Of a DNA stretch of 64,000 nucleotides, positions 33,731 to 45,891 are shown one piece after another (within the stretch, counting starts at the first letter, position 1; each line of letters starts with the position of its first letter). The stretch spans positions 8,134,972-8,198,971 of the forward strand of contig NC_045146.1 in NCBI RefSeq assembly GCF_008831285.2. Reading direction: 5' to 3'. This DNA is from Nymphaea colorata. Taxonomy: Eukaryota > Streptophyta > Magnoliopsida > Nymphaeales > Nymphaeaceae. The notes below the pieces were generated by a model that saw nothing but the letters and a program-made list of their open reading frames with translations, did no database searches and had not been told where the DNA came from. Both the position numbers and the translations under genes were made by a program.

Positions 33731-34700
33731 CAAATAACGTCTAAGAGTTTTAAACATTGAGATTTTTTTTTAATATAATACGGCAAGCTTGGAAAAAAAG
33801 GGAAAATTTGGTAAATTTTTAAAAATTTGAAAAACTAAAAATAAGGGAGAAATAAAATAATGAGAAACTACTAACACAAATAGAAAAAAGTAAGTGGATA
33901 TGCAACAAATAAAAAATAAAAATGAAAAAAACTGTTTGGCATTAAAAAAATGAAAAAAACAGGAAAAAAACATGATCTTTTTTTTTAGTTATAAAGAGCA
34001 ATTTTATTTATCCTGCCTTTTTTTAGTTTTTTTTTTTCGAAAAAAATATGTCTTTTTTGATATGGTTTCTACTCATGGTGACTAGGGCGATGACCCCTAC
34101 GATAAACTGTCCACTATATGCAAGATTGATGTGCTTTTCAAGTGATTATTTTAGCATTGTAGATATGTAAAAGGTAGGAAAGCGTTAAGTACCATGGTAC
34201 GGAAAGTTGGAAACCACAATCACAGACATTATTTGCATGAAGATCATCTAAATGACATGGGCACACATCCTCAAAAGTTAACAAAAGCTTTGTTGTGACA
34301 ATAAAAGCACAATTTATACAACCAGCGAACTTACATTCCATGAGAAAACTAAGCATAATGAAATGGATCGCAACTGTTTGTGAAAAAATTCTAGAAGTAC
34401 CAGTGAGTTGCCTACTTTTTCTTAAAAGAGTTTTTGTGAGCAAGCTTCTTTCCCAAAGCTCTTGTGTCACCTAAGTTTAATTCGTTTAATAAACTTTCAG
34501 TTGTGACACCACAAGTTTGGGGAACGGTAAAAATATATTAACATGCAAATGTACTTACTGTTATATTTGAGTGTGTATGTATCTACATGCATGCCCACAC
34601 GCACACACTCTCTCCCACATATATATCTTTTGTTTGTGGCTCGTATGTGTACTTGTGGTGACTGGTGTGCACTTCATATGTTCATGTACACTATGAACCA
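33731..34700. other. Unassigned AT-rich segment
   Basis: A-rich and T-rich low-complexity DNA. The frames at 33,770-33,973 (minus) and 34,138-34,470 (minus) have no recognised motif. Nothing else was seen. Confidence 0.3.
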
Positions 34701-34715
34701 CTGCCGACGACGGCA

Positions 34716-34888
34716 GGGGGAGCTGCTGGGGCTCCCCCATTCCTCTACCCATGGTGCATGGGAAGAGCCTCAGGCAGCGTTTGTCATGCCAGTAACTGCA
34801 GGGGGAGCCGCAAGGGCTCCCCCTTACCTCTACCCATCGTGAGTAGAGGCTCGTCTTCTACCCAGGGAGGAGCTGGCAGGGCTCCTCC
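34716..34888 (+). repeat. Three GC-rich hairpins with 8 bp stems and 7 nt loops
   Basis: GGGGGAGC...GCTCCCCC occurs at 34,716-34,738 (loop TGCTGGG) and again at 34,801-34,822. GGAGGAGC...GCTCCTCC occurs at 34,866-34,888. The stems are perfect and the loops are of nearly equal size. The intervening sequence also repeats (CCTCTACCCAT in two places). The block is strikingly GC-rich for its surroundings and is followed by an inverted repeat at 34,932-34,962 (GAGCCATCCGATCT against ATTGGATGGCTC). It is probably the subterminal region of a DNA transposon. Confidence 0.8.
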
Positions 34889-35059
34889 ATTTAGAACGTG
34901 CGAGAGAGGAGAAGGAGGACAACAAATTTGAGCCATCCGATCTAAGATTGGATGGCTCAGATTTGATATTTATAAATATATACATAAAAGCAAGGTCCCC
35001 ATTCAGTTTATATATATATATATATATATACATATATTTATTGATTCTGGTTTTTTAAA

Positions 35060-35205
35060 GTCACCCCACCATCTAACTAACGCTGTCCATCTAAAACACA
35101 GATGGATGGTTGAAAAAAAAATATAGAGAAAAAGGTCTTTGTTTTTCTCTTAACCATCTATGTTGTTGGATTGAATAGTCTTAGTTAGATGGTTGGGCAA
35201 CTCCG
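35060..35205. mobile_element. Foldback MITE flanked by (TA)n tracts
   Basis: The left arm (about 35,065-35,112: CACCATCTAACTAACGCTGT, then CCATCT...CAGATGGATGGTTG) is the imperfect inverted complement of the right arm (about 35,148-35,198: TTAACCATCTATGTTGTTGG, then ...CTTAGTTAGATGGTTG). Both arms are bordered by TA microsatellites (about 35,010-35,032 and 35,229-35,246) and by a shared AAAGTCACC string. It is non-coding and about 150 bp. Confidence 0.6.
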
Positions 35206-35249
35206 AAAAGCTAAAGTCACCATCCAATTTATATATATATATATATTAG

Positions 35250-38200
35250 TTACTTACTGCCTAAGTAACTGAATATATATAAATCCATGAACATAAGCTT
35301 ATATTTAATTATGAGACAGGATCATAAGAAATAGGTGTCTCATTAGCCTTCTTCCATTTCTTATCTTCACAAAAATGAAAACAAGATGGTGGCCAAAGGC
35401 ATCAATGTCATCGTTAGTGTCCAAAGTGTCAAACAAGGATGATTTTGTGCAGTAAGGCTAGCTCGCTCCAATAACATAGTACTGTTGAAGTAAAGAGAGG
35501 ACCTTCGATAATTACTTCAAATGAAGTTAAAATGATCAATATCTACGAGTTAAGGAAGATTCAAGCACCAAAGATTTATTTACTTGCCATGCCCAATAAG
35601 CAATCCTTCCAATAGGTTGCTATTGATTATAATCGACGCATACTTTAATAAGTTGAGCTCATTAGACATTAAGAACAATCAAAACAAATTTACTGAACTC
35701 ACTATGGCAATATATTTAGTAGCCTGAATGAAATACTTGTGAATAACTTGCTGCAACCATAGTCATAAATATCAAAATATATTTAAAATGTCATAATACT
35801 AACACAGTCTTATAGCCAGCTAATAATTTTTGCAAAGTAGAGTGACACTTTGAAATGTTCCCATAAAATAAATATCATGATATTAATGCGACAATATCAC
35901 AATGTTTAATTGTTTCAGAAAAGCTTATTTATGTAAATTTTAGGGGGCGCACACCTTCAAAATTTTAGCCTGCACTATGCTTATTGGCGGGCGCGTGCAC
36001 ACACACACACATATATATATATATAAGAAAGAAAGAATTCTCAAATATAAATTTTATACACAAGAAATAGATAGAAACAAGATCAAAAGACAAATGGCAC
36101 AGATTTAAATAGATGCGGAAAACATGGAAAGAACTTGAGTTACTGAACCCAAGCCTTTAAGTTTTAGAAAGAGGAACTTGTCACAAGAAAATAAAAAATG
36201 CATTATCTATTGGAAATGTAATATCACCAATAAAATTCATCAACTCTTTCATCTAGCAAGCGAACGCAAGCAAATGAAGGCTAAATCAAGGCAGGTCATA
36301 TCCAACTCAAACCATGAGTTCCGAAAGAATTTCGAGAGGAGCTCCAACACTGAATCGACAAACTTCTGAGAATTATTTGGGTTCAGCTTACTATTTTCTC
36401 CAATTTTTGTACCATTCAAAAACTGAAAATTGGACGCATCTTGTCTTGATGAAATGATTCTGAATGCGTCCAAATGAAACTTCAGAGGGTTCAAACCAGG
36501 GCTACAAAATGACTCTCATGCAAAAGATCAGTGTTGGTTTATACGAACTGATCTTCATGAAGTCTTACTGCTTGCCTCACGGTACTGTACTGGTCATATC
36601 AAGTCAATAGAGGCAAGCTTACTGAAATCCAGTGTGATACAACTGTGGATTTCCGTTATCATGGATTTGAGATTCCCTCGGATCTAAAATCCATGGGGAA
36701 TCAAACGCAACTGAGCGAGATAACAACCCTTCCATGCCATTAGGTGTTCCCAAATCCGATAAACTACAATGCATAGAGTTTACTCTCATGTTCATATGTG
36801 TGAAATGGTTTGTCATGCATTACACATACTTTTTGTTTGCAATTCTCACTCATTGGTCAACACGAATGTTCTTCACACTTGTACACGGTCTTGTGTTGTA
36901 TTGAAATGCTATAGGAAGAAGGTGGAACACTTTGATATGTTTTAGGATCCACTTTCAAACCTGCATCATGATTTTTAAATCTCTTTTCTAAATGATTTTC
37001 AAAATATAGTTTTCAAATTTCATTTCAAGTGCTATCGCCAAGTTGTTTTGGAAACCCACCTTCAAAATCCTTTTTCGAACTTGGTTTTTACCATGAAATG
37101 GAGACCATAACTGGGGGAAAGAGGAATATGGATTCTACCTTCTCTTCTTCCTCACAGAAGGTCGTAGATGAAGGCAATGATCGAAAGCCTTAGGAGCTCA
37201 CAACACATGAATACAAAGAACAGATAATTTTCTTTCCGTTATGCCACTTTCAATTGGAATCATGTTTCTGAAATTTTTATAATGGAAACATATTTTGTCA
37301 AACGCTGCTTAGGATGCTAAAAACAGGGAAGAGTAAAAAGTAAGTCATATCGGCCGATACATGTCATTACTTATTAGTACGTGTCATCCCATTTTTCAAT
37401 TTATTAAAAACTCAAATTATTTTAATTGATTTTTTTTTTTTAATGTAAACCGAGCGGGCCCAATTTCTTACGTCAGTAGGGGGACGATATAATATCTATT
37501 ATCGGATACATTTTGGTAAGGAGGAAGCGACATTAACAACATTGGTTTGTCCTTTTTCAATCTAAAAGCAATTAAACAAAACACGTAATCAGGAGTCGTG
37601 CCGCTTTTAGTGTTTGTCCAAAAGTACAAAGTTATCTTCAACACCCTTGGCCTCCTATGTTATTCTAAAGATTTTATATACATGGCTCCTACATGATTTT
37701 TTTTTTTTTCTGTTCTTTGAACCATGTTTGTTGTACTGCAATTGAACTTATTGTTTCCTTAGGTTTACCTTTGCACCTCACTCATAGATATGTCAACGGG
37801 TTGGTAAGAGCTGATTACCGAATTGGAAATTTGGATCCGTTGAGTTACGTCCTTCCAAGGAAGGTGAGTTCCATCTTTCTCAAACATGGACTCTGTATAG
37901 GACCAAAATCTGAATCGGAATTTGTGATCTAATTAGGATCTGACCATATTACACGGGGAACTTTAAATCTTGCCCATGGTGAAATCTGAATTGATTTCCA
38001 GTAATTCAGTCTGAGTTATTTAGAGGGTATTTGATTGCGCTTGATTTGAAATCTCTAATATTTGATATAAAAGGATTTAAGATCAAAACATCCTCTTCTA
38101 ATTTTAACTCGGACATTTTCTCAATGCAAAATGATAAGCCAAGACTGCAAATGTGGTTAGCATACAGCTTTTATTATCCATCTACCTTATTAGCAAAACA

Positions 38201-38560
38201 TGCTATGCATCAGCTCTACATCATATGTGTGGATCTCAAATATAAATATAAAGTAATCAAATGCCAAGCTAAGCTTTTGATCCGACCGAGTTCGGATAGC
38301 TTGTCCCCACTTAAAAGATCTGCAATCTGACCGAAGGGGAAAGGGAAAAACGCAATTCCTGAGAAGGAGATAGGAACAACTCAAAGGTGACGTGCAGAAA
38401 GTAGAATAACTGACGCATGAGACAGAGCCTTTCAGCAGATACCATTCAATCATGGTTTCCCATTGGACGGCTAAGAGGGGTGAGGAAGGCAAAGAAAATA
38501 ATTTCTTACCTCAGACCGCAGGATACCGACTGCCAAGCATGTTTCTGTTGCTGGGGAAGT
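35250..38560. other. Unassigned intergenic segment upstream of the F-box gene
   Basis: 3.3 kb of mostly AT-rich DNA. It contains a (CA)n(TA)n microsatellite at about 36,000-36,025 and T-runs at 37,430 and 37,698. The frames at 36,178-36,494, 37,693-37,932 and 38,031-38,492 overlap on both strands or lack any motif. At 38,026 TTAGAGGGTATTTGATTGC resembles a PIF/Tourist terminus. Nothing else was recognised. Confidence 0.3.
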
Positions 38561-38640
38561 TTGGTGGTATTGGTTGGACATCAGCCCAGTCTCGTGGTTT
38601 GCTCTTGACCCACGTTCTCGGCGCACTGGATTCACCTCTG

Positions 38641-39664
38641 CTCTCTCTCTCTACAAATATAGCCAGAGTGCTGCAGTTGAGGTGATATCTTGGAAGAAGA
38701 GAGCGAGAGCGAGCGAGAGCGAGCGAGAGAGAGAAAGTCCGGGCACGGGAGGGGAAGAGCTGTTACAGAGGCAGGGGAGAGGAGGTAGTGTTAGAGAGGG
38801 AAGGGAGAGGAAGAGGTACCATTTTTTTGACTGTGATGAACATCAGCTGAGAGGAGTGAGGCATAAGGGGGCCCCGCTTCTTTCTTTGTTCATCACAGTT
38901 GCGCCTTTCCTCCTTCTGCAATGGTCTTGTACCTAATCCTGATACGAATCCGACCAACAAGACTTCTGTCGTTCTGTTGAATCGGAGGGGCATCATTCAA
39001 GTTCTTTCAGGATATAAGTGTACCACTCCTTTCTCCGCCCCTTCACACACCGCTCGCACGCAAAGACACACAAATCTCGGCCTCTTACTTGAGAGGTTCG
39101 GAACTCTGTCTAAATCTCCTCCTTTCTCGACAGCGAAAGAACAGTTGTTTTATAAAGTGGTTGTGTCTATATCTAGTTCTGTGTCAAACCCTGTCCGTTG
39201 CAGCTCAGCTTACTACGCTTTTAAATAAGACTTATTATTTGGGCCTATAAATCCTTTTGTCCTTTCAAGCCAGGATCCCGAAGGTTCAGCAAAATTGGTA
39301 TCTGCCTGTACCAGTTGTGACGATCGTCTTGAAGCTGTGGTGTTTTGTAGTTCAAGCCTTTCCCGTCCATTGTTTAATGGGATTTGTGTCTTTCGGAATT
39401 CTTTGTTAAGTGTAAAAGCAATCTAAATATCTTTTCTGTTTCCTAGGAATAGGCTCACTCTAGGTCAAGGGTTTATAAAATAGATGCAGTAAGGAAAAGA
39501 AAAAAAAAGGACGGTGTTGGTGCTGTTTGCTTGTTCTAACAGCATCATCTTTCAATCTGTCATTATATCCCCATACCAAGATCCAGATCTACAGTGAATT
39601 TCCTGAAATTCGATTGTTCTGATAGAGCTTTTTCTCAGTTTTCTAGACTACCATTGTGATAGGG
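38641..39664 (+). promoter_or_regulatory. Putative core promoter and 5' leader of the F-box gene
   Basis: A pyrimidine patch (CTCTCTCTCTCT) is followed at once by ACAAATATA, a TATA-like box, and a purine-rich (GAGCGA)n/(GA)n stretch at 38,698-38,815. Y-patch plus TATA followed by a GA-rich leader is a common plant core-promoter layout. The roughly 950 bp to the start codon is long and may contain a leader intron, but no pair of splice sites was fixed. Upstream frames here (38,417-39,228) are not coding candidates. Confidence 0.3.
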
Positions 39665-42600
39665 ATGCTTTTCTTCTTGATATCTTGCCTTTCATTCCTA
39701 TTCATCTTCGAGACCCTATCTCTACAATTCCTACATTTTCATGTTCGTACCAGCAAGGTGATGAGCCCTTTTCTGGTGCTCCTCTGGCAAGGGCTGTTAC
39801 GCTTGTGCTGTCAGTGGTTGAGAAACACTGGTGCTTTTGACTTCAAATTTCTGTCAAAGGTAACAACAAAGATGAATATCTCGTCGAGGCTTGAGAGCAT
39901 GGAGAAGCCAGCAGAGAGGCTGTCGTTACTCGATCTGCCGGAGTTGGTTTTGGAGACAATTCTTGGCAGACTGCCGCCTGCTGGGCTCTGTAATATGGCC
40001 ATAGTTTGCAGTTCCATGAGGGACAGATGCTGGAGTGACCATCTGTGGGAGAGACATCTAAATGAGAAGTGGAGTGGGGTACTTGGTCAGGCTGCATTCG
40101 ACGAATGGCAGCAGTATGTTGCAGCAAGGAAGAAGCCGGTCGCTTCTGATGAAGGGAGATCCAAGGGATTGATGAGGAGTTTTTCCTGTATTTTGCCTTT
40201 ATCTTGGTTGAAGTCAAAAATTGATGGTGACAGTGGCAAGCCGATGACCTCTTTGCCGGTAGACTCAACTATGTCCTGGTATTTGTCCCTTGAAAGTGGG
40301 AAATTTTGGTTCCCTGCGCAGGTCTATAATCGCGAGGTAAGATCCTTCCTTTGAAAATTCGGATCTCAATTGAGTCTTGTCTAAGTCTGCTCTTTTTGTT
40401 CTTGTGATCCTATCTGTGGATGAGAGTTCGTTTCCGTACCTTGTCATGGGATAGGGAACGATCTCAAACTTTCTTTCCTTTCTAAATAATTTCAAGGTCA
40501 TGAATCATCATATAATGGAAATTGTTCTGGTGACTTGCTCGTCACTTGGTGCTACATCCTTTCTTTTTGTAATTTTCTTAGTTCCATGTTCCAGAATTCT
40601 GGAAAATTGAAAATTCTTTTCTTCGGACCCATATAAGAGAGTTTTGTTCATTGATGTTCTTTACTCATAAAAGTGATGCATTTTGTTGGAGATCTATTAA
40701 ATAGTTGGTTGGAGTTCTGTTTCTGGTATAATTCTTTGGTCTTTGAAATATACCTTTTATTGGGGTGATCGTAAAGAGATAAAAAATTGGCTTACTTACC
40801 ACCTTTCTTTGTTTGCCTACAGCATGGACATGTTGGGTTTATGTTGTCATGCTATGATGCTGAACTTAGTTATGATTGCCAGACTGACACGTTCCAGGCA
40901 AGGTAATTTTCCACCGAATCCCCAAATGCAATGAATCTCCTTGCTTCTGACTCTCTGGGGGATTGCTTGTCATACCCAACATCTTCATGAGCAGTTATGA
41001 GAGGTGATACTTTCACTTAAGATAGACTAATAATTGAAGGTTGATCCCATATGTTTAAGCTACTGTGGTGCATAAGATCGATCGTTTAAGAAACCATTCC
41101 GTGTTATCTAGCTTTGAAATATTTGCAAGTAATAAATTGGTCCTGACTCCCAAAGTGATTTTTTTAACTAAATGATAACTATGTCACATGACACGCACAC
41201 ACCCACATTCACACATATTCATTATTTATATTCATAAAATATAAATGACTAAACAAAAATTACCAAAATAGAGTCTCTCTGCATCCATGCCGTGTCCTGC
41301 ACCTTTGTCCAGCCATTTCTATTCAGCTGCAGTGCTCTTCCAGACGTGTTTGACATGGCATAGACAATTAAATTCACTCCATTGGAGAGATCCAGTGGTG
41401 GGTGAAGAAATATCCAAGGATGTCTTCATGTGTTTCAAATTTCTTTTTGTAGGTACCCACCACATGGCCGTCGGACAATTGTTATTGAGGAAGGAATCCC
41501 ATGGGAGAGATTGAGAGCAGCTCCTGTTGACACTCCTGCTCGAGATCTCCATGTCTCTGATTGTCTGAATGATCTGCGGCCTGGTGATCACATAGAAATT
41601 CAGTGGAGAAGGAATAAAGAATTCCCATATGGTACATATCTTGTTCTTTTATTATGAACTACTGAACAGGGTATTTGGAAGTTTTTGTTGGTGTGGCTAT
41701 CTGCGTGTACTTCCAGGCATAAATTTAATTCGTGGTTTCTTTCTGCAAAGTCAACAAGTGTGAAAATTGTGTTTAGAGATATGCATGAGATACGACTCAT
41801 CCTTTCCCTCTAGTTTTGACTTTGTTCACGTAGAAAAAGGTGTTTGTGTAGTGGTCATTGAAACAAACGCTTCCCTCTAGGTCATACTTTTATCATATGG
41901 GAGTCCCATGTGATAAGGGGACTGTAGTGGCAGCTTCTGTGAAAGCAATTGGCTGCACGTTCTTGGTGCCGTCACTGGTTTCTGTTTCATATGAAGGGTA
42001 CCTTCTGTTCTACCAAATAGTGCATTAAGGAAAAATGGCCTTTCTGATTTAATAGGCCCTGATATTGTCTTGGCTTTAATTAATATTGGCTGTCAATTTC
42101 TGTTCATTGGTTTTCATTATACTTTTTGCTGAGTTTGGTGGCCTGTCACTGATCTGCAAGCTGTTTCCTACTTGTGTCTTCAAGATTGGGAATTGACAAC
42201 TTCACACCTGAAAAATTTTATTGTCTTTGCTTATTCAAAACTTGATCATCTTTCCTTATTCTATTATTGCAGGCTGGTGGTATGGTGTTGTTGGTCATTT
42301 GGATTCATGTGGTAGCACTGATCGCAATTGTTGTTGCCATCTAAATGGTGAGAAGATTTCATATTTTTTTAATTCTAGTTCTAACTGTAAGCCAGAGTTG
42401 CATACTGATCCTGCTTTGCCAGTTTATTGCATTCAAGTTGGGATTTCACAACCAAAGTTGGTGCAACCCAATCTTGAGGTGAAGATGTGTTCAGGATGGT
42501 CAAAACCTATACATCAACCCTTTGTACTTGTTGCTGAAAACAAAGCTTTCTGAGCCCACAAGATTTGATGCATTTTCTACCATTAGTTTTCAATCAGTAA

Positions 42601-43190
42601 AAGGACCTTGTCTTGCAGACGATTTTGGCTACTCAAAAGCTGATCTTTGCTAACAAACGCAAACTCCATACATCATATCTGTACATTGGATTTTTAAAAA
42701 TGAAAAGATTAAGAAAAAAAATTTGCACAATCATCTGTGGCAAAGATGCATAAATAAAATCATTTATTACCCAAAACAATGCCAAATATATTGTAGCGAA
42801 TATATAAGGAACATTAAGATATTGAATTTTGTATATGTTCTCATACATGTTTGCTCCCATGCCCGTTTGGAATTCCGCTTAGATGATTCCTGATAACATG
42901 TTTTACTGCTTCTTACCTTAGGGAACATATTCTGCAACTCACGTAATGCTTCTCTGTTTTTCTCAAGAAAAAAAAAAAAAAATCATGTAACGATGTTTGC
43001 AGATACTGTGATCTTGGAGTTTAACCAGTATGCACCTGGTTCACGGTGGCGGCGAACTGCCATCAGCCGAAAAGACCATAGAGAAGAAGGGAATGAGGCA
43101 GGTGGATTCTATGGTGGTATCAGGAAACTGAGTAGCAAGGACGAAATATCAACTTGGAGGCATCTGTGGCCGCACGACATCTTGGAGTAG
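39665..43190 (+). CDS. F-box protein, At2g26850-like (five exons, 397 aa)
   Basis: Predicted substrate adaptor of an SCF (SKP1-CUL1-F-box) ubiquitin ligase; substrate unknown. Exons: 39,665-40,336; 40,823-40,902; 41,453-41,631; 42,273-42,347; 43,003-43,190. All introns are GT-AG, the phases (0, 2, 1, 1) join cleanly, and the total is 1,194 nt. The start ATG is the first after an in-frame TAG at 39,644 and gives the [12 protein letters not shown]-terminus I recall for this plant family. Residues 1-45 are strongly hydrophobic, suggesting a membrane anchor or signal. The F-box spans about residues 86-132 ([38 protein letters not shown]). The C-terminal half holds the conserved blocks [60 protein letters not shown] and [14 protein letters not shown]. 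No disabling mutation was seen. Residual doubt concerns only splice details. Confidence 0.9.
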
Positions 43191-43459
43191 ATATTCGAGA
43201 TACTCAAATCCAGCGACCTTGTCTTTGATTCCGAGTATCAGCAACATCATCCGATAAACAGGCTACCCATAAGATGCCACACTTGGTGTTTCCTTTGAAA
43301 TTTCTATTTTACGTACCTGTGTGTATGATTTTAATTTTAAGTTTAGGTTAAAGCAAGAGAATAGCCATTAATCCCAATTGGTTATATTAGAACATTTTTT
43401 AAGGAGTTTATGAAATTAATGTTTCGATTGACTCCCACTGATATACGACTCTCTCATTG

Positions 43460-43465
43460 AATAAA
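43460..43465 (+). terminator. Candidate poly(A) signal of the F-box gene
   Basis: AATAAA lies 270 bp after the stop codon, in AT-rich DNA and within the usual plant 3' UTR length. Plant signals are loose, so other A-rich sites could be used. Confidence 0.4.
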
Positions 43466-43599
43466 TACTGCAAATGTAGTGTATCTTAGTTATAAAAAAA
43501 TGTCGTGGTTGCTACTAGTTAGGCTTTCCTTGTATTGTTATGTTTTACTCTTATATTTGCGGATATGTCTAAAATGAATACCATTAGACTTTGTGGTTT

Positions 43600-45512
43600 C
43601 TGTTAACTTTTACCACAGAAGGATCTCTAGTACTCTGTCAGTGTCACGACATTTCTGCCATTTCGAAGCCAGCTGATGTCCTGATATTTCCAAAATATCA
43701 CCAAAAACGAAACGGAAAGATATTATCCTTAGATGTTCCTTATTTTAAAGTTTTTCATATGACTTTTCATGTTTTTAAGTTTTGATTTCCCGTTTTATTT
43801 CTTTTACGTGCTTGGTTTTCCTACCTTTTTCTTTATATTTTTGCAAGAAGGGAATTTGAAAAGCAATCATCTTTTAACTATTTTTGTACTTTATTTTTTA
43901 GGATATTTTCGTGCTACTTTTATGCGAAAATGACCATCATGGGAAATCTCCCAGGATAACCCTTGCCAAGAGTGACGTTGGTGAATATGCCTTGGACTCA
44001 TAGACGCGGAACCTTTATTCGGAACACATAGGCACGCAAGGGCGCAAACACACGCAGAAGAGCTCCATTGGAAAGTTAGAAGTCGGAGAGGTCAATAATG
44101 AGCATAGAGAAGTTAAGAAGCAGAAACACATAGGGTTAGACTGGCTAAATCAAGGCATAAACTTCAAAGACAATGGGGCCGTTTATGAGGCCAACGAAAG
44201 CACACCATTGGCACAGGGTACAGGCCATTGAAGGCCGAACAGCAGCTTGCCAAATGATTAAGCACATACACTAATGTGGAGATAGTGGCGAAGATAGTCT
44301 GGGCCACAGCAAAGAGTCGGGAGAATCAAGCCACGATAGTGAATTAGACCACACAATAGAGCAGAACCCTCGCTGAAACGGGCAAAGAATGAGCTGAGTT
44401 GGCAGAGAATCGAACTTATAGTGGCAAGGAGCATAAGTGGGCCAGGGGCCAAAGGTAGCAACAGCAGGGAATAGTAGCGGCACAAAGATGAGGTCAGGAA
44501 CAACATAGAGCAGCAATGGGGCCAAGTAGAAAGTGGCTAAGAGGCTGGAAACAACAGCAGACTGCAGACCTATAATGGCGAAATGGAACATCAACGGGGC
44601 GGAATAGCAGAAAGGCTGGGGGAGGGGGTTGGAAGATAACGATGTTGGGGCCATGAACATCAATGAACCGAAGGACCGAGCGGCTAGAAGCAGCATTTGG
44701 GCCAAATAGCAGTAAAATTGGAATAGCAACTGGGATGCAGTAGGACAGACCGTTGAAGCTGAAGTAGAATGTGGTTGGCGGAGCAATAGGATGGTCTTAG
44801 GAGCACCATGTGCGCCAACAGAGAAAAAAAGATCCATTTGAGCAGCATGAGAATGGGGAAAGTGAACCAACAAGTAGAATTGTTAGCAAATTGCTTTGAG
44901 AAGATGAACCAATGTCCTCAAAGCTAGGGTTAAAATAGAGCTTCCACAACTGCCAATGCAAAGGCCAACAACATGCAGCCATAGACCGGCAAGCATTGGT
45001 GAGCTGGGTGGGTTAACATACAATAACTATGGTTGGAGATAACAAAAAGAATAGCATCAAAGGAAAAATGACTAGAACAAAACATCTGATATAATACGGT
45101 TTCAAACACATGAACCTCATCCACAAATATTCAAGTGAATGGCACATAGGGGCCACCAATAATCACGGACCCTAGAAGAGATCAGATGGAGGTCACACAA
45201 TGGCTATGAGGAAGAAAGCCAGCTGGGATAATAGCCTCAGAGTGAAATATGAATCCTCACCCACAAACAAAATAAACATAGCATATGGGATAGCAAAGGA
45301 GCGTAGGAACTAGAGGAGTCACTGCCCAAGGAAGGCAGAGGTTTTGGGGAAACTAACAATGGCAGAATGGGCTCCAATAGATGTAGGGGGCAGGAATATG
45401 CCATTGGCATATTGAGTGGTGCAAGATCCCCCAAGAGTAGAGAGACGGCAATGTGAGAGAGCATCTCCAAAAGATGGAATAGGAATAGGGTGAAGGGAAA
45501 TGGAAGAGGGAA
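43600..45512 (-). other. Unidentified purine-rich sequence with a 200-codon minus-strand frame
   Basis: From about 43,960 the plus strand is GC-richer and purine-rich (GGCAAGAA, GGGCCA). The minus strand is open for 200 codons at 44,271-44,873, plus several overlapping shorter frames (44,797-45,124, 45,237-45,568). The peptide is rich in Leu, Ser, Pro and Phe with no motif I know. Openness may simply follow from strand composition. The copia element at 45,518 interrupts this sequence, and the other side (from 50,261) carries a LINE reverse-transcriptase relic on the same strand. The whole may therefore be one old non-LTR element or an insertion within it. Confidence 0.35.
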
Positions 45513-45517
45513 GAGGG

Positions 45518-45862
45518 TGTGAAAGATTCTCCAAATGTCAAGGAGAAATCAACGGATGAACAAGGCAAGAAAAGATTATCAGGAGGAGGATCGATTCAGC
45601 TAAGGAAAGGATTTTCAAATTTTAAATTATATACGTAACTCCTTGGCTGTAATGTTGCCATCTTCATACCATTGTAACGTTGGATTCTTACCATTTTGTA
45701 CCAACCTTATAACATTTTACTATTTCCATCTTTACATCATACCTTGTAACCTTGTAACATATTACAAACATTCTACATAAATCAAGGAATACTCTTGCAG
45801 CTGGCAACACAAGAGATTTACTCATCTTCTGGAGTCGTCACTTTACTTCTCTCTCTCATTCA
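45518..45862 (+). repeat. 5' LTR of the copia element
   Basis: It begins TGTGAAAGATTCTCC and ends CTCTCTCATTCA directly before the primer binding site. It includes GGAATACTCTTGCAGCTGGC, shared unchanged with the 3' LTR. Confidence 0.93.
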
Positions 45863-45880
45863 TGGTATTAGAGACACAAG
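45863..45880 (+). other. Primer binding site, tRNA-Met type
   Basis: TGGTATTAGAGACACAAG directly abuts the LTR end. TGGTAT(T/C)AGAG is the usual complement of the initiator tRNA-Met 3' end in copia elements. Confidence 0.8.
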
Positions 45881-45891
45881 CCATTAAGCTT

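Noticed and set aside
42221-42272. Start of the frame at 42,221 as an independent gene
   Set aside because: The first 52 bases are intron 3 sequence ahead of the exon 4 acceptor. The frame is exon 4 plus retained intron 4.
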